This document shows positions 25,978 through 34,658 of a stretch of 64,000 nucleotides of DNA, piece by piece (the stretch's first letter is position 1; each line of letters begins with the position of its first letter). A program made the position numbers and the translations under genes. Origin of the DNA: JAGVSR01 sp963750715 (GTDB taxonomy: Bacteria > Pseudomonadota > Alphaproteobacteria > Rhizobiales > Hyphomicrobiaceae); contig CAVVRP010000016.1 in assembly GCA_963750715.1 (NCBI GenBank), positions 1-64,000 on the forward strand, given 5' to 3'. Below the pieces are notes generated by a model, which made no database searches, had not been told where the DNA came from, and saw only the letters and a list, made by a program, of their open reading frames with translations.

Positions 25978-28900
25978 TCATTCTGCCGCGAGAGGACGTC
26001 GAACCGGTGCGGCGGCTGCGTTGTCCCGGGGCGGAGGCATCGGATGCGCGCTCGAAGGCTCTTGTTCCGGGGTCTCTTGCTCGGCCTCGCCTTTGCCGAC
26101 CAGTGGCGAGAATACGCGGCTCACCACATTCGAAAGGTCGTCCATCACGGTAAAGAACGACGGGACGAACACGAGCGACAAAACGGTCGAAACGATAAGG
26201 CCGCCGATGACGGCAATCGCCATCGGTGCGCGGAACTCGCCGCCGTCGCCCAATGCATAGGCGCTGGGCAGCATTCCGGCTGCCATGGCGATCGTGGTCA
26301 TGACGATCGGGCGTGCACGCTTGCGGCCGGCTTCAAGAAGGGCCGTCGTGCGGTCGGTGCCGCGCGCGATCTCCTCCACGGCGAAGTCCACGAGCATGAT
26401 CGCATTCTTGGTCACGATGCCCATCAGCATCAGCAGTCCGATGTAGATGGGCATGCTGACCGGGTTGTTAGTTACAAGAAGGGCCGCGACGACGCCGCCG
26501 AACGACAACGGTAGCGATAGCAGGATCGTGATCGGCTGAAAGACGCTGCCAAACAGCAGGATCAGGACGCCGAGCACGATCATGAGACCCGTACCCATGG
26601 CATTGATGAAGCCCGTCGCAACCTCGTCCTGGATTTCGGCGTCGCCCGACGGTTGGGTGCGAACACCGGCTGGCAAGCCCTGCTTGTTGACGGCTTCCTG
26701 GAACTTCTCGCGCGCCGTGCCGAGCGCGAAGCCGCGCACGAGGTCGGCGCCGATTTCGGCGCGCCGTTCGCGGTCGTAGCGGTCGATAGAGCTGGGCCCG
26801 CGTCCGAAAGTGACGTCGGCGACCGCCGACAACGGGATGGCGGTGCCGGCGGCATTGTTAACGCGCAAGGTCTCGATGCGTTGCAGGTTCTCGCGGGCGC
26901 TTTCCTCGATCTGGACGCGAATCGGGATTAGCCGGTCGCCGGCATTGAACTTCGCGAGGTTGGCGCCGACGTCGCCGATCGTGGCGACGCGTAGGGTCTC
27001 GGCGATCTGCTCGGGAGTTACTCCGAGGTTAGCCGCCTTGTCGAGCTTGGGCGTGACGCGGATTTCGGGCCTGTCGAGCGCCGCCTTGGACGCGATGTTG
27101 AAGAAGCCAGGCACCTGGCGCAGGCCGGTTTCGATGCGCGCGACGGCTTCCTGCAAGGCGTCGCCATCCCGAGACAGGATCGAGAACGAAAGTTCGCGCT
27201 CGCCGCGCTCGTTGACGAACCAGGCGCGGACGTCGGGGATGTCGGCGATCCGATCCGCGATGACGAGCTTCATATCCTTCTGTTTGATGCTGCGCTCGGA
27301 CTTGGGCACGAGGCGCACGGTGATGCCGGCGCGGCGCACCTCGAGCTGGCCAGTCGGGGACGTGCCGCCGAGGACGAACACGCTCGTCACTTCGGGAATT
27401 TCCATGAGTGATTTGGCGATCTTGTCAGTTGTAGCGCGCGTGTCTTCCAGCAGGGAGCCTGGTGGCAGTTCGGCTGAAATCACGATGCGGGAGGTATCTT
27501 CGTCGGGAATGAACGACGTCGGCAACAACGACGTCGCATAGATCGAGCCGATGAAGACGGCGACGCCCGCGATCAGCGTCATGAAGCGGTGACGCAGCGT
27601 TAACTTCAAGAAGCGGACGTAAGTCCGCATGATAATGCCGCCTTCGAGGTCCTGCGGCGGCACGGGCTTCATCAGGTAGGCGGCCATCATGGGCGTTAAG
27701 AGGCGGGCCACCAGCAGGGAGAACAAAACAGCGGCGGCCACCACGAGGCCGAACTGCTTGAAGTACTGACCCGCGACGCCGCCCATGAACGAAACCGGGG
27801 CGAAGATCGCGACGATAGTTAAGGTGATCGCGATGACGGCGAGGCCGATCTCGTCGGCGGCTTCCATTGAGGCGCGATAGGGCGATTTACCCATGCGCAT
27901 GTGGCGGACGATGTTCTCGATCTCCACGATGGCATCGTCGACCAGAATGCCGGTGACAAGCGTGATGGCGAGCAGGCTGACAAGGTTCAAGGAGAACCCC
28001 AGCATGCTCATCGCCCAGAACGTGGGGATGGCCGACAGCGGCAGCGCAATGGCCGCGATCAGCGTGGCGCGCCAGTTTTTCAGGAACACGAATACGGTGA
28101 GAATCGCGAGTAAGGCGCCTTCGATGAGAGCGGCCATCGCCGCCTTGTAGTTTCCTTCGGTATAGGCGACCGCATCGTCGATTTTGGTCAGCGTCACGTT
28201 GGGGTGCGCCGCGGATAACTCCGCAAGTTTTTTCTCAACCACACGCGCGACCGAGATCTCGCTGGCGCCTTTCGAGCGGAAAACTGAGAACGACACCACG
28301 GGCTGGGCATCGAGGCGCGCGAACGAGCGCGGCTCGGTTGCATCGTCGATGACGCGGCCGAGTTCGCCCAGGCGGACGTAACGGCCGCCGGCAATGGCGA
28401 TTTTGGTGTCGGCAAGCTGTTCGACTTCGCGCGCTCCGGCGAGAACGCGGATAGCCTGTTCCTGGCCGCCGACTTCGCCGCGGCCCGAACCGACGTCGAC
28501 ATTGGTGGCGCGCACCTGACGATTAACGTCCGCTGCGGTGATGCCGAGCGCCAGCAACCGGTCTGGATCGAGCAGAATGCGGATCTCGCGGCTGACGCCG
28601 CCGTAGCGCTCGACGCGGCCTACGCCCTTGAGGCCCTGCAACTCACGCTTGATGACGTCATCGACATGCCACGATAGCTGCTCGAGTGTCATTCCCGGCG
28701 AGACTGCGGCATATGCCAGGATCGCCTGCCCCTCGACGTCGATGCGCTCAACGATCGGTTCGTCGATGGTGCGAGGCAGGTCGGGCCGAATTTTTTCGAC
28801 GGCGTCTTTGACGTCATTCAAGGCGCGATCGGTATCGACCTCCAGCCGGAATTCGATTGCAGTCGTCGATTGGCCGTCGGTGAGGGTCGATATGACATGC

Positions 28901-29145
28901 TTGACTCCGTTGATGTTGGCGACGGCGTCCTCGACGAGCTTGGTCACCTGCAATTCAAGTTCGGCGGGTGCCGCGCCTGCCTGGGTGATCGTCACCGATA
29001 CGAGTGGCACGTCGATGTTGGGAAAGCGCGTGACGGGAAGCGTGCGAAAGCTCATCAGTCCCAGAACGCACAGCACCACGAACAGAAGGATCGCGGGAAC
29101 GGGTTTTCGGATGGAGTAAGCGGAAAAATTGATCTTACTGCTCAT
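25978..29145 (-). CDS. RND efflux transporter permease (AcrB-type, HAE1 family), 1055 aa
   Basis: This is a proton-driven inner-membrane efflux pump subunit. It has TM1 (RKPVPAILLFVVLCVLGLMS), the porter-domain start PVTRFPNIDVPLVSVTITQA, the TM2-TM6 block with GILVDDAIVEIENIVRHMRM (the TM4 proton-relay Asp pair at about residue 400) and FMGGVAGQYFKQFGLVVAAA. A second half follows with TM7 and TM8-12 (MPIYIGLLMLMGIVTKNAIM, RKRARPIVMTTIAMAAGMLP). Length and twofold repeat are normal. Start ATG overlaps the adaptor stop by 4 bases. Substrate cannot be told. A Pro/Ala-rich cytoplasmic tail ends the protein. Confidence 0.94.
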   Translation of the reverse strand: MSSKINFSAYSIRKPVPAILLFVVLCVLGLMSFRTLPVTRFPNIDVPLVSVTITQAGAAPAELELQVTKLVEDAVANINGVKHVISTLTDGQSTTAIEFRLEVDTDRALNDVKDAVEKIRPDLPRTIDEPIVERIDVEGQAILAYAAVSPGMTLEQLSWHVDDVIKRELQGLKGVGRVERYGGVSREIRILLDPDRLLALGITAADVNRQVRATNVDVGSGRGEVGGQEQAIRVLAGAREVEQLADTKIAIAGGRYVRLGELGRVIDDATEPRSFARLDAQPVVSFSVFRSKGASEISVARVVEKKLAELSAAHPNVTLTKIDDAVAYTEGNYKAAMAALIEGALLAILTVFVFLKNWRATLIAAIALPLSAIPTFWAMSMLGFSLNLVSLLAITLVTGILVDDAIVEIENIVRHMRMGKSPYRASMEAADEIGLAVIAITLTIVAIFAPVSFMGGVAGQYFKQFGLVVAAAVLFSLLVARLLTPMMAAYLMKPVPPQDLEGGIIMRTYVRFLKLTLRHRFMTLIAGVAVFIGSIYATSLLPTSFIPDEDTSRIVISAELPPGSLLEDTRATTDKIAKSLMEIPEVTSVFVLGGTSPTGQLEVRRAGITVRLVPKSERSIKQKDMKLVIADRIADIPDVRAWFVNERGERELSFSILSRDGDALQEAVARIETGLRQVPGFFNIASKAALDRPEIRVTPKLDKAANLGVTPEQIAETLRVATIGDVGANLAKFNAGDRLIPIRVQIEESARENLQRIETLRVNNAAGTAIPLSAVADVTFGRGPSSIDRYDRERRAEIGADLVRGFALGTAREKFQEAVNKQGLPAGVRTQPSGDAEIQDEVATGFINAMGTGLMIVLGVLILLFGSVFQPITILLSLPLSFGGVVAALLVTNNPVSMPIYIGLLMLMGIVTKNAIMLVDFAVEEIARGTDRTTALLEAGRKRARPIVMTTIAMAAGMLPSAYALGDGGEFRAPMAIAVIGGLIVSTVLSLVFVPSFFTVMDDLSNVVSRVFSPLVGKGEAEQETPEQEPSSAHPMPPPRDNAAAAPVRRPLAAE

Positions 29146-30386
29146 TGAGCCTCGCTGATCTTTTCAGCCGCAGGGCTGACAGGGCGGACTCGGTCGCCAT
29201 CGCGCAGGAATGTGCCCGCGCGGCTGACGATCATGTCGCCATCCTTCAGTCCTCCAACGATCTCGACGAGGCCGCCCGCCTTGAGGCCGAGCTTCACGTG
29301 CCGTGTCTCGACCTTGTCGGTGTCGACAACCTGCACGGTGGCGCCATCAGGGGCGTAACTGACGGCCGTGACGGGGACTGCGAGGCCGTTCGAACGGCCA
29401 GCTTCGATGACGCCGGTGGCAAACGCGCCGATGCGCAGCCGTTCATTCTTGCCAATGTAGACGCGCACACGGCCTAGTCGGGCCAGCGGGTCGATCTCGG
29501 GAGAGATCAGGCGAACCTTGCCTTCGACGTCGATGTTTCCGGTGACCTTGATCGATGCGGTCTGGCCAACCTTGAGCTTGGCGATCTGGCCTTCCGTCAC
29601 CTCGGCGTCGAGTTCGACGGCGCCGTCCTTGATGATGCGAAACATCGGTTCGCCGCCAGATCCCATCATTGCGCCGATAGCGATAGCGCCGATTCGCGCC
29701 CCGCGGCGGCTGATGATGCCATCGGCCGGCGCCTTCACCTCGGCGTTGCCGAGCTTCCAGTCGAGTTCGCGCCTTTGGGCTTCGATCTGATGTTTCTCGG
29801 CTTCCGCCGCGCGCAAACCATCGCGGGCTGCGGCGAGCTGAGCCGTCGCGGTTTGCTCTGCCGCGCGCCGCTGATCGAGTACGCTTTCGGCGAGATAGCC
29901 GGACTTGTTGAGCGGCTGGGCGCGTTCGAGTGATGCCTTGGCTTCGCTCAGTCGGGCTTCGACCTCGGTGATTACGCTTTTCGCCTGGGCAATGGCGGCG
30001 ACGCTGCGTGCCAGCGAGGCTTCGTTCTGGGCGATCTGCGCTTCGAGAGCTTCCGTGACCAGCGTTGCGAGCACTTGGCCTTTCTTGACCTCGTCGCCCT
30101 GGTCGACGCGAATATCGAGAACCTTGAGGCCTTCGACCTCGGGGGCGACGGTGATTTCCTCGCGAGCAACGAGCGAACCGGTGACGAGAACCGTTTCGAC
30201 GAAATCGGCCGGCGCGACGCGGACTACCGAAACGGCGGGAGCGTCGACTTCGGCTGCGTGATGCGACTTCGAGGCCGATTTGCCGTCATGAGCGAAGTGT
30301 GAGACGACGCCATTGAGCAAGCCCGTGGCGTAGGCCGCACCGAATGCGCCGACGCCGAACAAGACCATGGTGGTTTTTCTGTTCAT
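29142..30386 (-). CDS. RND efflux periplasmic adaptor (membrane-fusion protein), 414 aa
   Basis: This adaptor links the RND pump to an outer-membrane channel. An N-terminal hydrophobic segment (KTTMVLFGVGAFGAAYATGL) is followed by VTGSLVAREEITVAPEVEGL and VDQGDEVKKGQVLATL (lipoyl half), an alpha-hairpin (about 120-215), the second lipoyl half (VKAPADGIISRRGARIG) and beta-barrel sequence VEGKVRLISPEIDPLARLGR. It lacks a lipobox, so it is probably membrane-anchored by the N-terminal helix. It overlaps both the TetR gene upstream and the permease downstream by ATGA, giving one tightly coupled operon. Confidence 0.93.
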   Translation of the reverse strand: MNRKTTMVLFGVGAFGAAYATGLLNGVVSHFAHDGKSASKSHHAAEVDAPAVSVVRVAPADFVETVLVTGSLVAREEITVAPEVEGLKVLDIRVDQGDEVKKGQVLATLVTEALEAQIAQNEASLARSVAAIAQAKSVITEVEARLSEAKASLERAQPLNKSGYLAESVLDQRRAAEQTATAQLAAARDGLRAAEAEKHQIEAQRRELDWKLGNAEVKAPADGIISRRGARIGAIAIGAMMGSGGEPMFRIIKDGAVELDAEVTEGQIAKLKVGQTASIKVTGNIDVEGKVRLISPEIDPLARLGRVRVYIGKNERLRIGAFATGVIEAGRSNGLAVPVTAVSYAPDGATVQVVDTDKVETRHVKLGLKAGGLVEIVGGLKDGDMIVSRAGTFLRDGDRVRPVSPAAEKISEAQ

Positions 30387-31034
30387 GAACGGGCCTCGCG
30401 CAGTACGCGGGTTAGGGTACCGGGCTGCGTGCTGGCCGGTTCGATGGGGTTCAGCATCTGACGCACGAGCGCGACGATGGCGGGCATCGTCGACTCGACA
30501 TCGAAGTCAGTGTCGATGGCTCGGCGCCAGAACATGCCGTCACCCATCACCATGAACACGTTGGCGAGAGTAGGGATGTCCAGCAGCGGCGCGATGCGGC
30601 CCTCGTCCTTCATGCGCTGGAACAGTTCCCGAAAGCTGGCATTAACGAAGTTATCGACCGATCGATGGATGTCGCCGACGACCGGATTGCGCGTCGAACT
30701 CAACGCCGATCTCGACGCACATCAGCCGCTTATGGGGCGGTTCCTCAACGAAGTAGTGCTCGCCGATCTCTCGAAGAGCTTCAAAGAAGTCGTCGGCCTC
30801 GGCAAGCTCGGCAAAGCGCCTCTGGAACTCTCCCCGGTCGCGCTCGGCAATGCCGGCGATCAGGTCGACCTTGGAGTTGAAATAGACGTAGAGTGCGCCT
30901 GGGCTGACGGCCGCTTCCTTGCAGATGTCATGCATGGTGGTGGCGTGAAAGCCGGCGCGGGCAAAGCAGCACTCGGCGGCGTCGAGGATATGCTCGCGCC
31001 GGGCGCGCTGGGTGTCTGGTTTGAGCTTGGGCAT
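30383..31034 (-). pseudogene. TetR-family regulator of the RND operon, one extra base
   Basis: The N-terminal half from the ATG at 31034 is a clear TetR DNA-binding domain (REHILDAAECCFARAGFHAT, then TMHDICKEAAVSPGALYVYF). It runs to MCVEIGVEF and then out of frame. Deleting one T in GAGTTCGACG near 30701 continues as STRNPVVGDIHRSVDNFVNA to a normal C-terminus and stop at 30383, about 216 residues. The stop overlaps the adaptor start. Two palindromes upstream are probable binding sites. If the base is real, the regulator is lost and the pump may be derepressed. Confidence 0.85.
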
Positions 31035-31076
31035 GGTTCTACTTTGATGGCCCTTTTGGGGTATGTTGTGCGATAA

Positions 31077-31136
31077 AACGAACGTTCGTTCGTGTTTGGA
31101 TCATTTTCTCGGCGCGGTCAAGAAGAACGATCGTTC
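31077..31136. promoter_or_regulatory. Two TetR-type operator palindromes
   Basis: AACGAACGTTCGTT (31077-31090, perfect 14-base palindrome) and GAACGATCGTTC (31125-31136, perfect 12-base palindrome) share the half-site GAACG. They lie 43 and 91 bases upstream of the tetR start. Paired GAACG half-sites at this place are typical of autoregulatory TetR operators; binding by this regulator is inference. Confidence 0.65.
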
Positions 31137-31242
31137 GGTTTGCAAGCGGGACATCAAGGGGGCTGAAATGGAAAAGCCATCCCATGGCTTGCTTCGGTGC
31201 GCTGCTGACAGAGCCGCTAGGTGCCGGCAGTTCAACGCCGGG

Positions 31243-31548
31243 TCAAGGGCTCGCCTTACACGGATATCCTGTAAAAATACAAAGTGTTCCGCTCGGACCC
31301 GACAAGCATCGCTCCTGTGCATTGGAGGCGCGCGACCAGTTCGAGAAATCGGCCCCGAGGCCGGTCATTTCGCGCACCTTGTGGCGCCAGTTGGCCCGAG
31401 CCTTCGTCTTGGCAAGCCACATGAAGCTCGCCGGTTCGCCCCTGGCTTCGACAGCCACGCTGGCGCAGGTTTCGGAATGGGCGGGCGGAGCCGCGAATGC
31501 GGCGGCGGCGGTCAGGCCGACAGCGGCAATGATGCGTCGATGAGACAT
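31243..31548 (-). CDS. Small periplasmic hypothetical protein, 101 aa
   Basis: A signal peptide (MSHRRIIAAVGLTAAAAFAA, cleavage after AHS) leads to a mature domain of about 78 residues with WRHKVREMTGLGADFSNWSR and four Cys (SETCASVA, QERCLSGPSGTLCIFTGYPC), so two disulfides are likely. Similar short proteins with W..KVR...G..Y..WSRA...C are common conserved hypotheticals in Hyphomicrobiales. Function unknown. Confidence 0.75.
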   Translation of the reverse strand: MSHRRIIAAVGLTAAAAFAAPPAHSETCASVAVEARGEPASFMWLAKTKARANWRHKVREMTGLGADFSNWSRASNAQERCLSGPSGTLCIFTGYPCKASP

Positions 31549-31787
31549 TCAGTAATGATTCCGGTTTTAGTAGCCGTTCTCGCTAACTCCAGGACCGCAC
31601 CTTGCCTGCATAGCGCAAGCGGCGTGCGCCGTGCAGCTGCGCGTGCTGCTAGAACTGCATGATCCAGTTGACGGTCGCATAGGGTGCAAACTCGTAATCG
31701 CTCAAATCGTCAAAGCAGTCGCGCTGCACTCCGACAAATTTCGCCGCCATTTGATTCATTCAGGAGGCGGTCAAAATAAAGATCAAT

Positions 31788-31838
31788 ATCAACCTTAGAT
31801 ATAAATTAATATATTTTATAAAATCTAAGATTGTTGAT
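31788..31838. promoter_or_regulatory. Long AT-rich dyad upstream of the phasin gene
   Basis: ATCAAC and CTTAGAT (31788-31800) face ATCTAAG (31823-31829) and, after 3 bases, GTTGAT (31833-31838). This makes a two-part inverted repeat around a 22-base AT-only centre. The gene-free stretch 31549-32022 is much more AT-rich than the rest of the window. A binding site or promoter region for the phasin gene is plausible; nothing else is recognised here. Confidence 0.45.
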
Positions 31839-32022
31839 GTGCGTCATCTGAATGCTGGGAAAAAGATGTCATATAGAAAATAGTGAACCTCGTTTGACAT
31901 GCGTTCACCAAGTCTTGCAGTGCGTGGCCGGACTGTTAATGTTATGGCCGCAAAAAAAACGAAGGCGCACGCGACCAGTGGAGTCGCGCAAGCGCCGAGC
32001 ACAAACTTTGGGAGGTTGAAGT

Positions 32023-32472
32023 ATGAGCACGTATCCGGGATATGACCACAAGCCTTCGCCTGCGATCGTTTTTCCTCTCCAAGTCTATTTTTCTGCGATG
32101 GACCAGGTTTCGCAGGGCATGGGCCCCTTGAAGTCGCTCGCCCGCACGCCACTCGAAATGATGAGCTTCGCAAGCCAGCGTGCCCAGGCCTACATCGATA
32201 TTCCCGCCCGCATGGGTTACTGCCGGACACCCAGCGACTTGCTGCGCGAGCAGACCCGCTTCTGGCAGGTGGCCTGCGATCAATACGCGGAATGCTCTCG
32301 CCGCCTGACCGAGAGTTGGCTGCAAGCCCTTATCCCGGCTCCCGGCCTTGCCATGCCCGAACCGAGCCAGGCCTCCAAGCGGCCGTCGCATGATTACGTG
32401 GCGGTTGTGCCATCGGCGCCAAGCAGCCAGGACGCCGCCCAAGGACGCCGTAGGGCTTTGAGTGCCGCCTGA
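32023..32472 (+). CDS. Phasin-like protein, 149 aa
   Basis: The product contains the phasin-type helical pattern (FPLQVYFSAMDQVSQGMGPL, then TPLEMMSFASQRAQAYIDIP, SDLLREQTRFWQVACDQYAE and RLTESWLQAL). Phasins coat polyhydroxyalkanoate granules, though phasin-like proteins also have other roles. A Pro/Ser-rich tail follows. GGAGG lies 7 bases before the ATG at 32023. A terminator follows. No PHA synthase is in the window, so granule association is inference. Confidence 0.65.
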   Translation: MSTYPGYDHKPSPAIVFPLQVYFSAMDQVSQGMGPLKSLARTPLEMMSFASQRAQAYIDIPARMGYCRTPSDLLREQTRFWQVACDQYAECSRRLTESWLQALIPAPGLAMPEPSQASKRPSHDYVAVVPSAPSSQDAAQGRRRALSAA

Positions 32473-32496
32473 CCGCCCAGGTGCAAGCCTGATTTC

Positions 32497-32530
32497 AAAG
32501 CCCGCGCGCCGTCAACGTCGCGGGCTTTGT
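32497..32530. terminator. Terminator hairpin between phasin-like and IalB genes
   Basis: AAAGCCCGCG (32497-32506) and CGCGGGCTTT (32519-32528) pair perfectly around a 12-base loop, followed by GTTG. The short T tract (and AAA on the other side) allows use from both strands. Confidence 0.75.
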
Positions 32531-32549
32531 TGCAAATGGACTATGTCGT

Positions 32550-33128
32550 TCAGTTGAGTGCCGCCAGGGCGTCGCCGAACCCGTTGAGCGACAGAGGAAT
32601 GCCGATGCCCGCTTCTTCGGTCTGGAAGATGATGAATATGGCGGTTTTGCCGGTTTTCAGCTGGTCAATGAGCTTGTCTTCGACCGTGACCTGGGCGTAG
32701 CAGGCGAACGAATGGCAGCGCAGGAACGGCGCGTGGCCGACATCGGCATCGTCGATCTTGAGTCCGATCCCCGGTGGCAACAGGACGCCGAGCGGCGCGA
32801 ATACGCGCAGCACGCGCGTGCCGTTCGAAAACTTTTGAAAGTAGACCGTCAGTCCGACGTTGTTGCGATCCTCGGCGGTCACGCTCTGGACCAGCGCACA
32901 GACTTCGTTTTTGGCGCCTGGAGGAGGCGGTTTGCACACGACCTGCCAATCGCCGTGTTGAGCGCGAACGGTTCCGTCGGCGGCTTCGGGCGGCTTGGCA
33001 GGCGCGTCCTGGGCGCGCGCCCCCTCATCGCTGGCGGGTGCCAAGATGAACGGAATGCACACAGCCAACGCCAAAACGGCGGCGCGTGGCAGTAGGCGTC
33101 GAGAGTTGTGGATGCGGACTGATGGCAT
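32550..33128 (-). CDS. Invasion-associated locus B (IalB) family protein, 192 aa
   Basis: A signal sequence (LPRAAVLALAVCIPFILAPA, cleavage near ARA-QD) precedes a domain with HGDWQVVCKPPPPGAKNEVC, LLPPGIGLKIDDADVGHAPF, the CHSFACYAQVTVEDKLIDQL block and FQTEEAGIGIPLSLNGFGDA. These are the IalB signatures; the Cys pairs probably form disulfides. IalB was first described in Bartonella erythrocyte invasion, but homologues are common in free-living Hyphomicrobiales with unknown role. I used the ATG at 33128; the frame is open to 33179. Confidence 0.88.
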   Translation of the reverse strand: MPSVRIHNSRRLLPRAAVLALAVCIPFILAPASDEGARAQDAPAKPPEAADGTVRAQHGDWQVVCKPPPPGAKNEVCALVQSVTAEDRNNVGLTVYFQKFSNGTRVLRVFAPLGVLLPPGIGLKIDDADVGHAPFLRCHSFACYAQVTVEDKLIDQLKTGKTAIFIIFQTEEAGIGIPLSLNGFGDALAALN

Positions 33129-33645
33129 CGCGACTTTTGTTCCTGAGGTTGTGACAGAGGCACCGGCGTTCGGTTTCACGAGTGGGCTTCAGCACCAGCG
33201 GGTCTCCCACAAAGTGAAGCCGAGACACGCTTGCGGAAATGCCGCGCCTCCTGCCGCCGGACGGCCGAAAGTCTTAGCGGACGCACAACGAAGTTATCCT
33301 GTCGCCAACGAAAGCGGCCAAATCAGGTCCGGCGGCCGTTCCCGCGATGGGGTGCGTGGATGAAGCATGACTAGCGCGATCAAACACCGAAGATGATTGG
33401 CAATATCAACTATAAGATTCAGCGCTTAAAACTTGACTTGCGATCAAAAAGACGATTGAGCTTTCGCCCAGTGAAGGTACATCCGCAAGTGTGGACATGT
33501 TGGACTAATTGCCTAGGGATACGCTGGCTCGTCTGATGTCAGCAATGGTGCAGCGCTTCCAGAAAGCGCTATCGCCGCTTGCGCCTGTCGAAGTCTGAGA
33601 GTCGAAGCCGGAGCCAATCAGCCGGCGAGAATAGGGGAGCCGTGA
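33129..33645. other. Upstream region of the cytochrome oxidase operon
   Basis: No gene is recognised. It should contain the cox promoter and the divergent IalB promoter; I see no motif firm enough to call. Confidence 0.4.
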
Positions 33646-34560
33646 ATGCCCACTTCGTTACTTCGTCGCGCGCTGCGTGGAGTTGCATTTGCTCCAGCAG
33701 CGCTGCTGCTGATTGCCACGTCGGCCATGGCCGACGGCACCGGCATCGGGCAACCCGCACCGGGTCAGATGGGTATGCAGGCGGCGGTCACCCCTGTCGC
33801 GCATGAAATCCACGCCTTCTACGATGTGGCGAACGTGATCATCATCGCGATCGCCGTATTCGTCCTGATCCTGCTGCTCTACGTGATGTACCGGTTCCGC
33901 GAGTCGGCCAATCCGACCCCGTCGCGGACCACGCACAACACTCTGCTGGAAGTAGCCTGGACCGTCATCCCGATCTTCATTCTCGTTGCCCTGGCGATTC
34001 CCTCGTTCAAGCTGCTGATGCTCCAGTACGACTATGCCAACCACAAGGCCGACCTGACGATCAAGGCAACCGGCAATGCCTGGTTCTGGGAACACACCTA
34101 TCCGGACCAGGGCGGCTTCACCATCACCTCGAATATTCTCTCGGATGAGGAAGTGGCTGACTTGAACAAGAAGGGTGTCCCGGCTCCCCGTCTTCTTTCG
34201 GTCGATAACTACATCGCCGTTCCCGTCAACAAGACGGTCCACGTTCTCGTCACCTCGAATGACGTGATCCATAACTGGACCATTCCGTCGTTCGGCTCGA
34301 AGGTCGACGCCGTTCCGGGTCGCGTGACCTCGACCTGGTTCAAGGCGGAAAAAGAAGGCGCGTTCTACGGTCAGTGCTCGGAGCTGTGCGGCATGAACCA
34401 CGCGTTTATGCCCATCGGCATCCGCGTGGTGAGCGAGCAGGTCTTCAACGACTGGGCTGCGGCCTTGCAGGCCAAGGACCGCAAGAAGGCTAAGGAGATC
34501 ATGGACAAGGTCGCTCTGGAACAAGCGGGCGTGAAGACGGTGGCGAACTCGGCGCAGTAG
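33646..34560 (+). CDS. coxB: Cytochrome c oxidase subunit II, 304 aa
   Basis: This subunit of the aa3-type oxidase receives electrons from cytochrome c at its CuA centre. A signal peptide (LLRRALRGVAFAPAALLLIA) and two membrane helices (ANVIIIAIAVFVLILLLYVM; EVAWTVIPIFILVALAIPSF) precede the periplasmic cupredoxin domain. CuA ligands are visible in CSELCGMNHAFM: Cys244, Cys248, His252 and Met255, with the first His in NDVIHNWTIPSFG. The aromatic GNAWFWEHTYPD is the electron-entry region. The gene starts the cox operon and is followed by coxA after 98 bases. Confidence 0.97.
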   Translation: MPTSLLRRALRGVAFAPAALLLIATSAMADGTGIGQPAPGQMGMQAAVTPVAHEIHAFYDVANVIIIAIAVFVLILLLYVMYRFRESANPTPSRTTHNTLLEVAWTVIPIFILVALAIPSFKLLMLQYDYANHKADLTIKATGNAWFWEHTYPDQGGFTITSNILSDEEVADLNKKGVPAPRLLSVDNYIAVPVNKTVHVLVTSNDVIHNWTIPSFGSKVDAVPGRVTSTWFKAEKEGAFYGQCSELCGMNHAFMPIGIRVVSEQVFNDWAAALQAKDRKKAKEIMDKVALEQAGVKTVANSAQ

Positions 34561-34658
34561 CGCGCCCGCCCGTCACGGCACTCAAGGTCGCGGCGCACAA
34601 TCCTCGACCTCCGGAGCCAAGCGCTCAAAACCCAATTCGAGATCGAAGGCTGAACACC

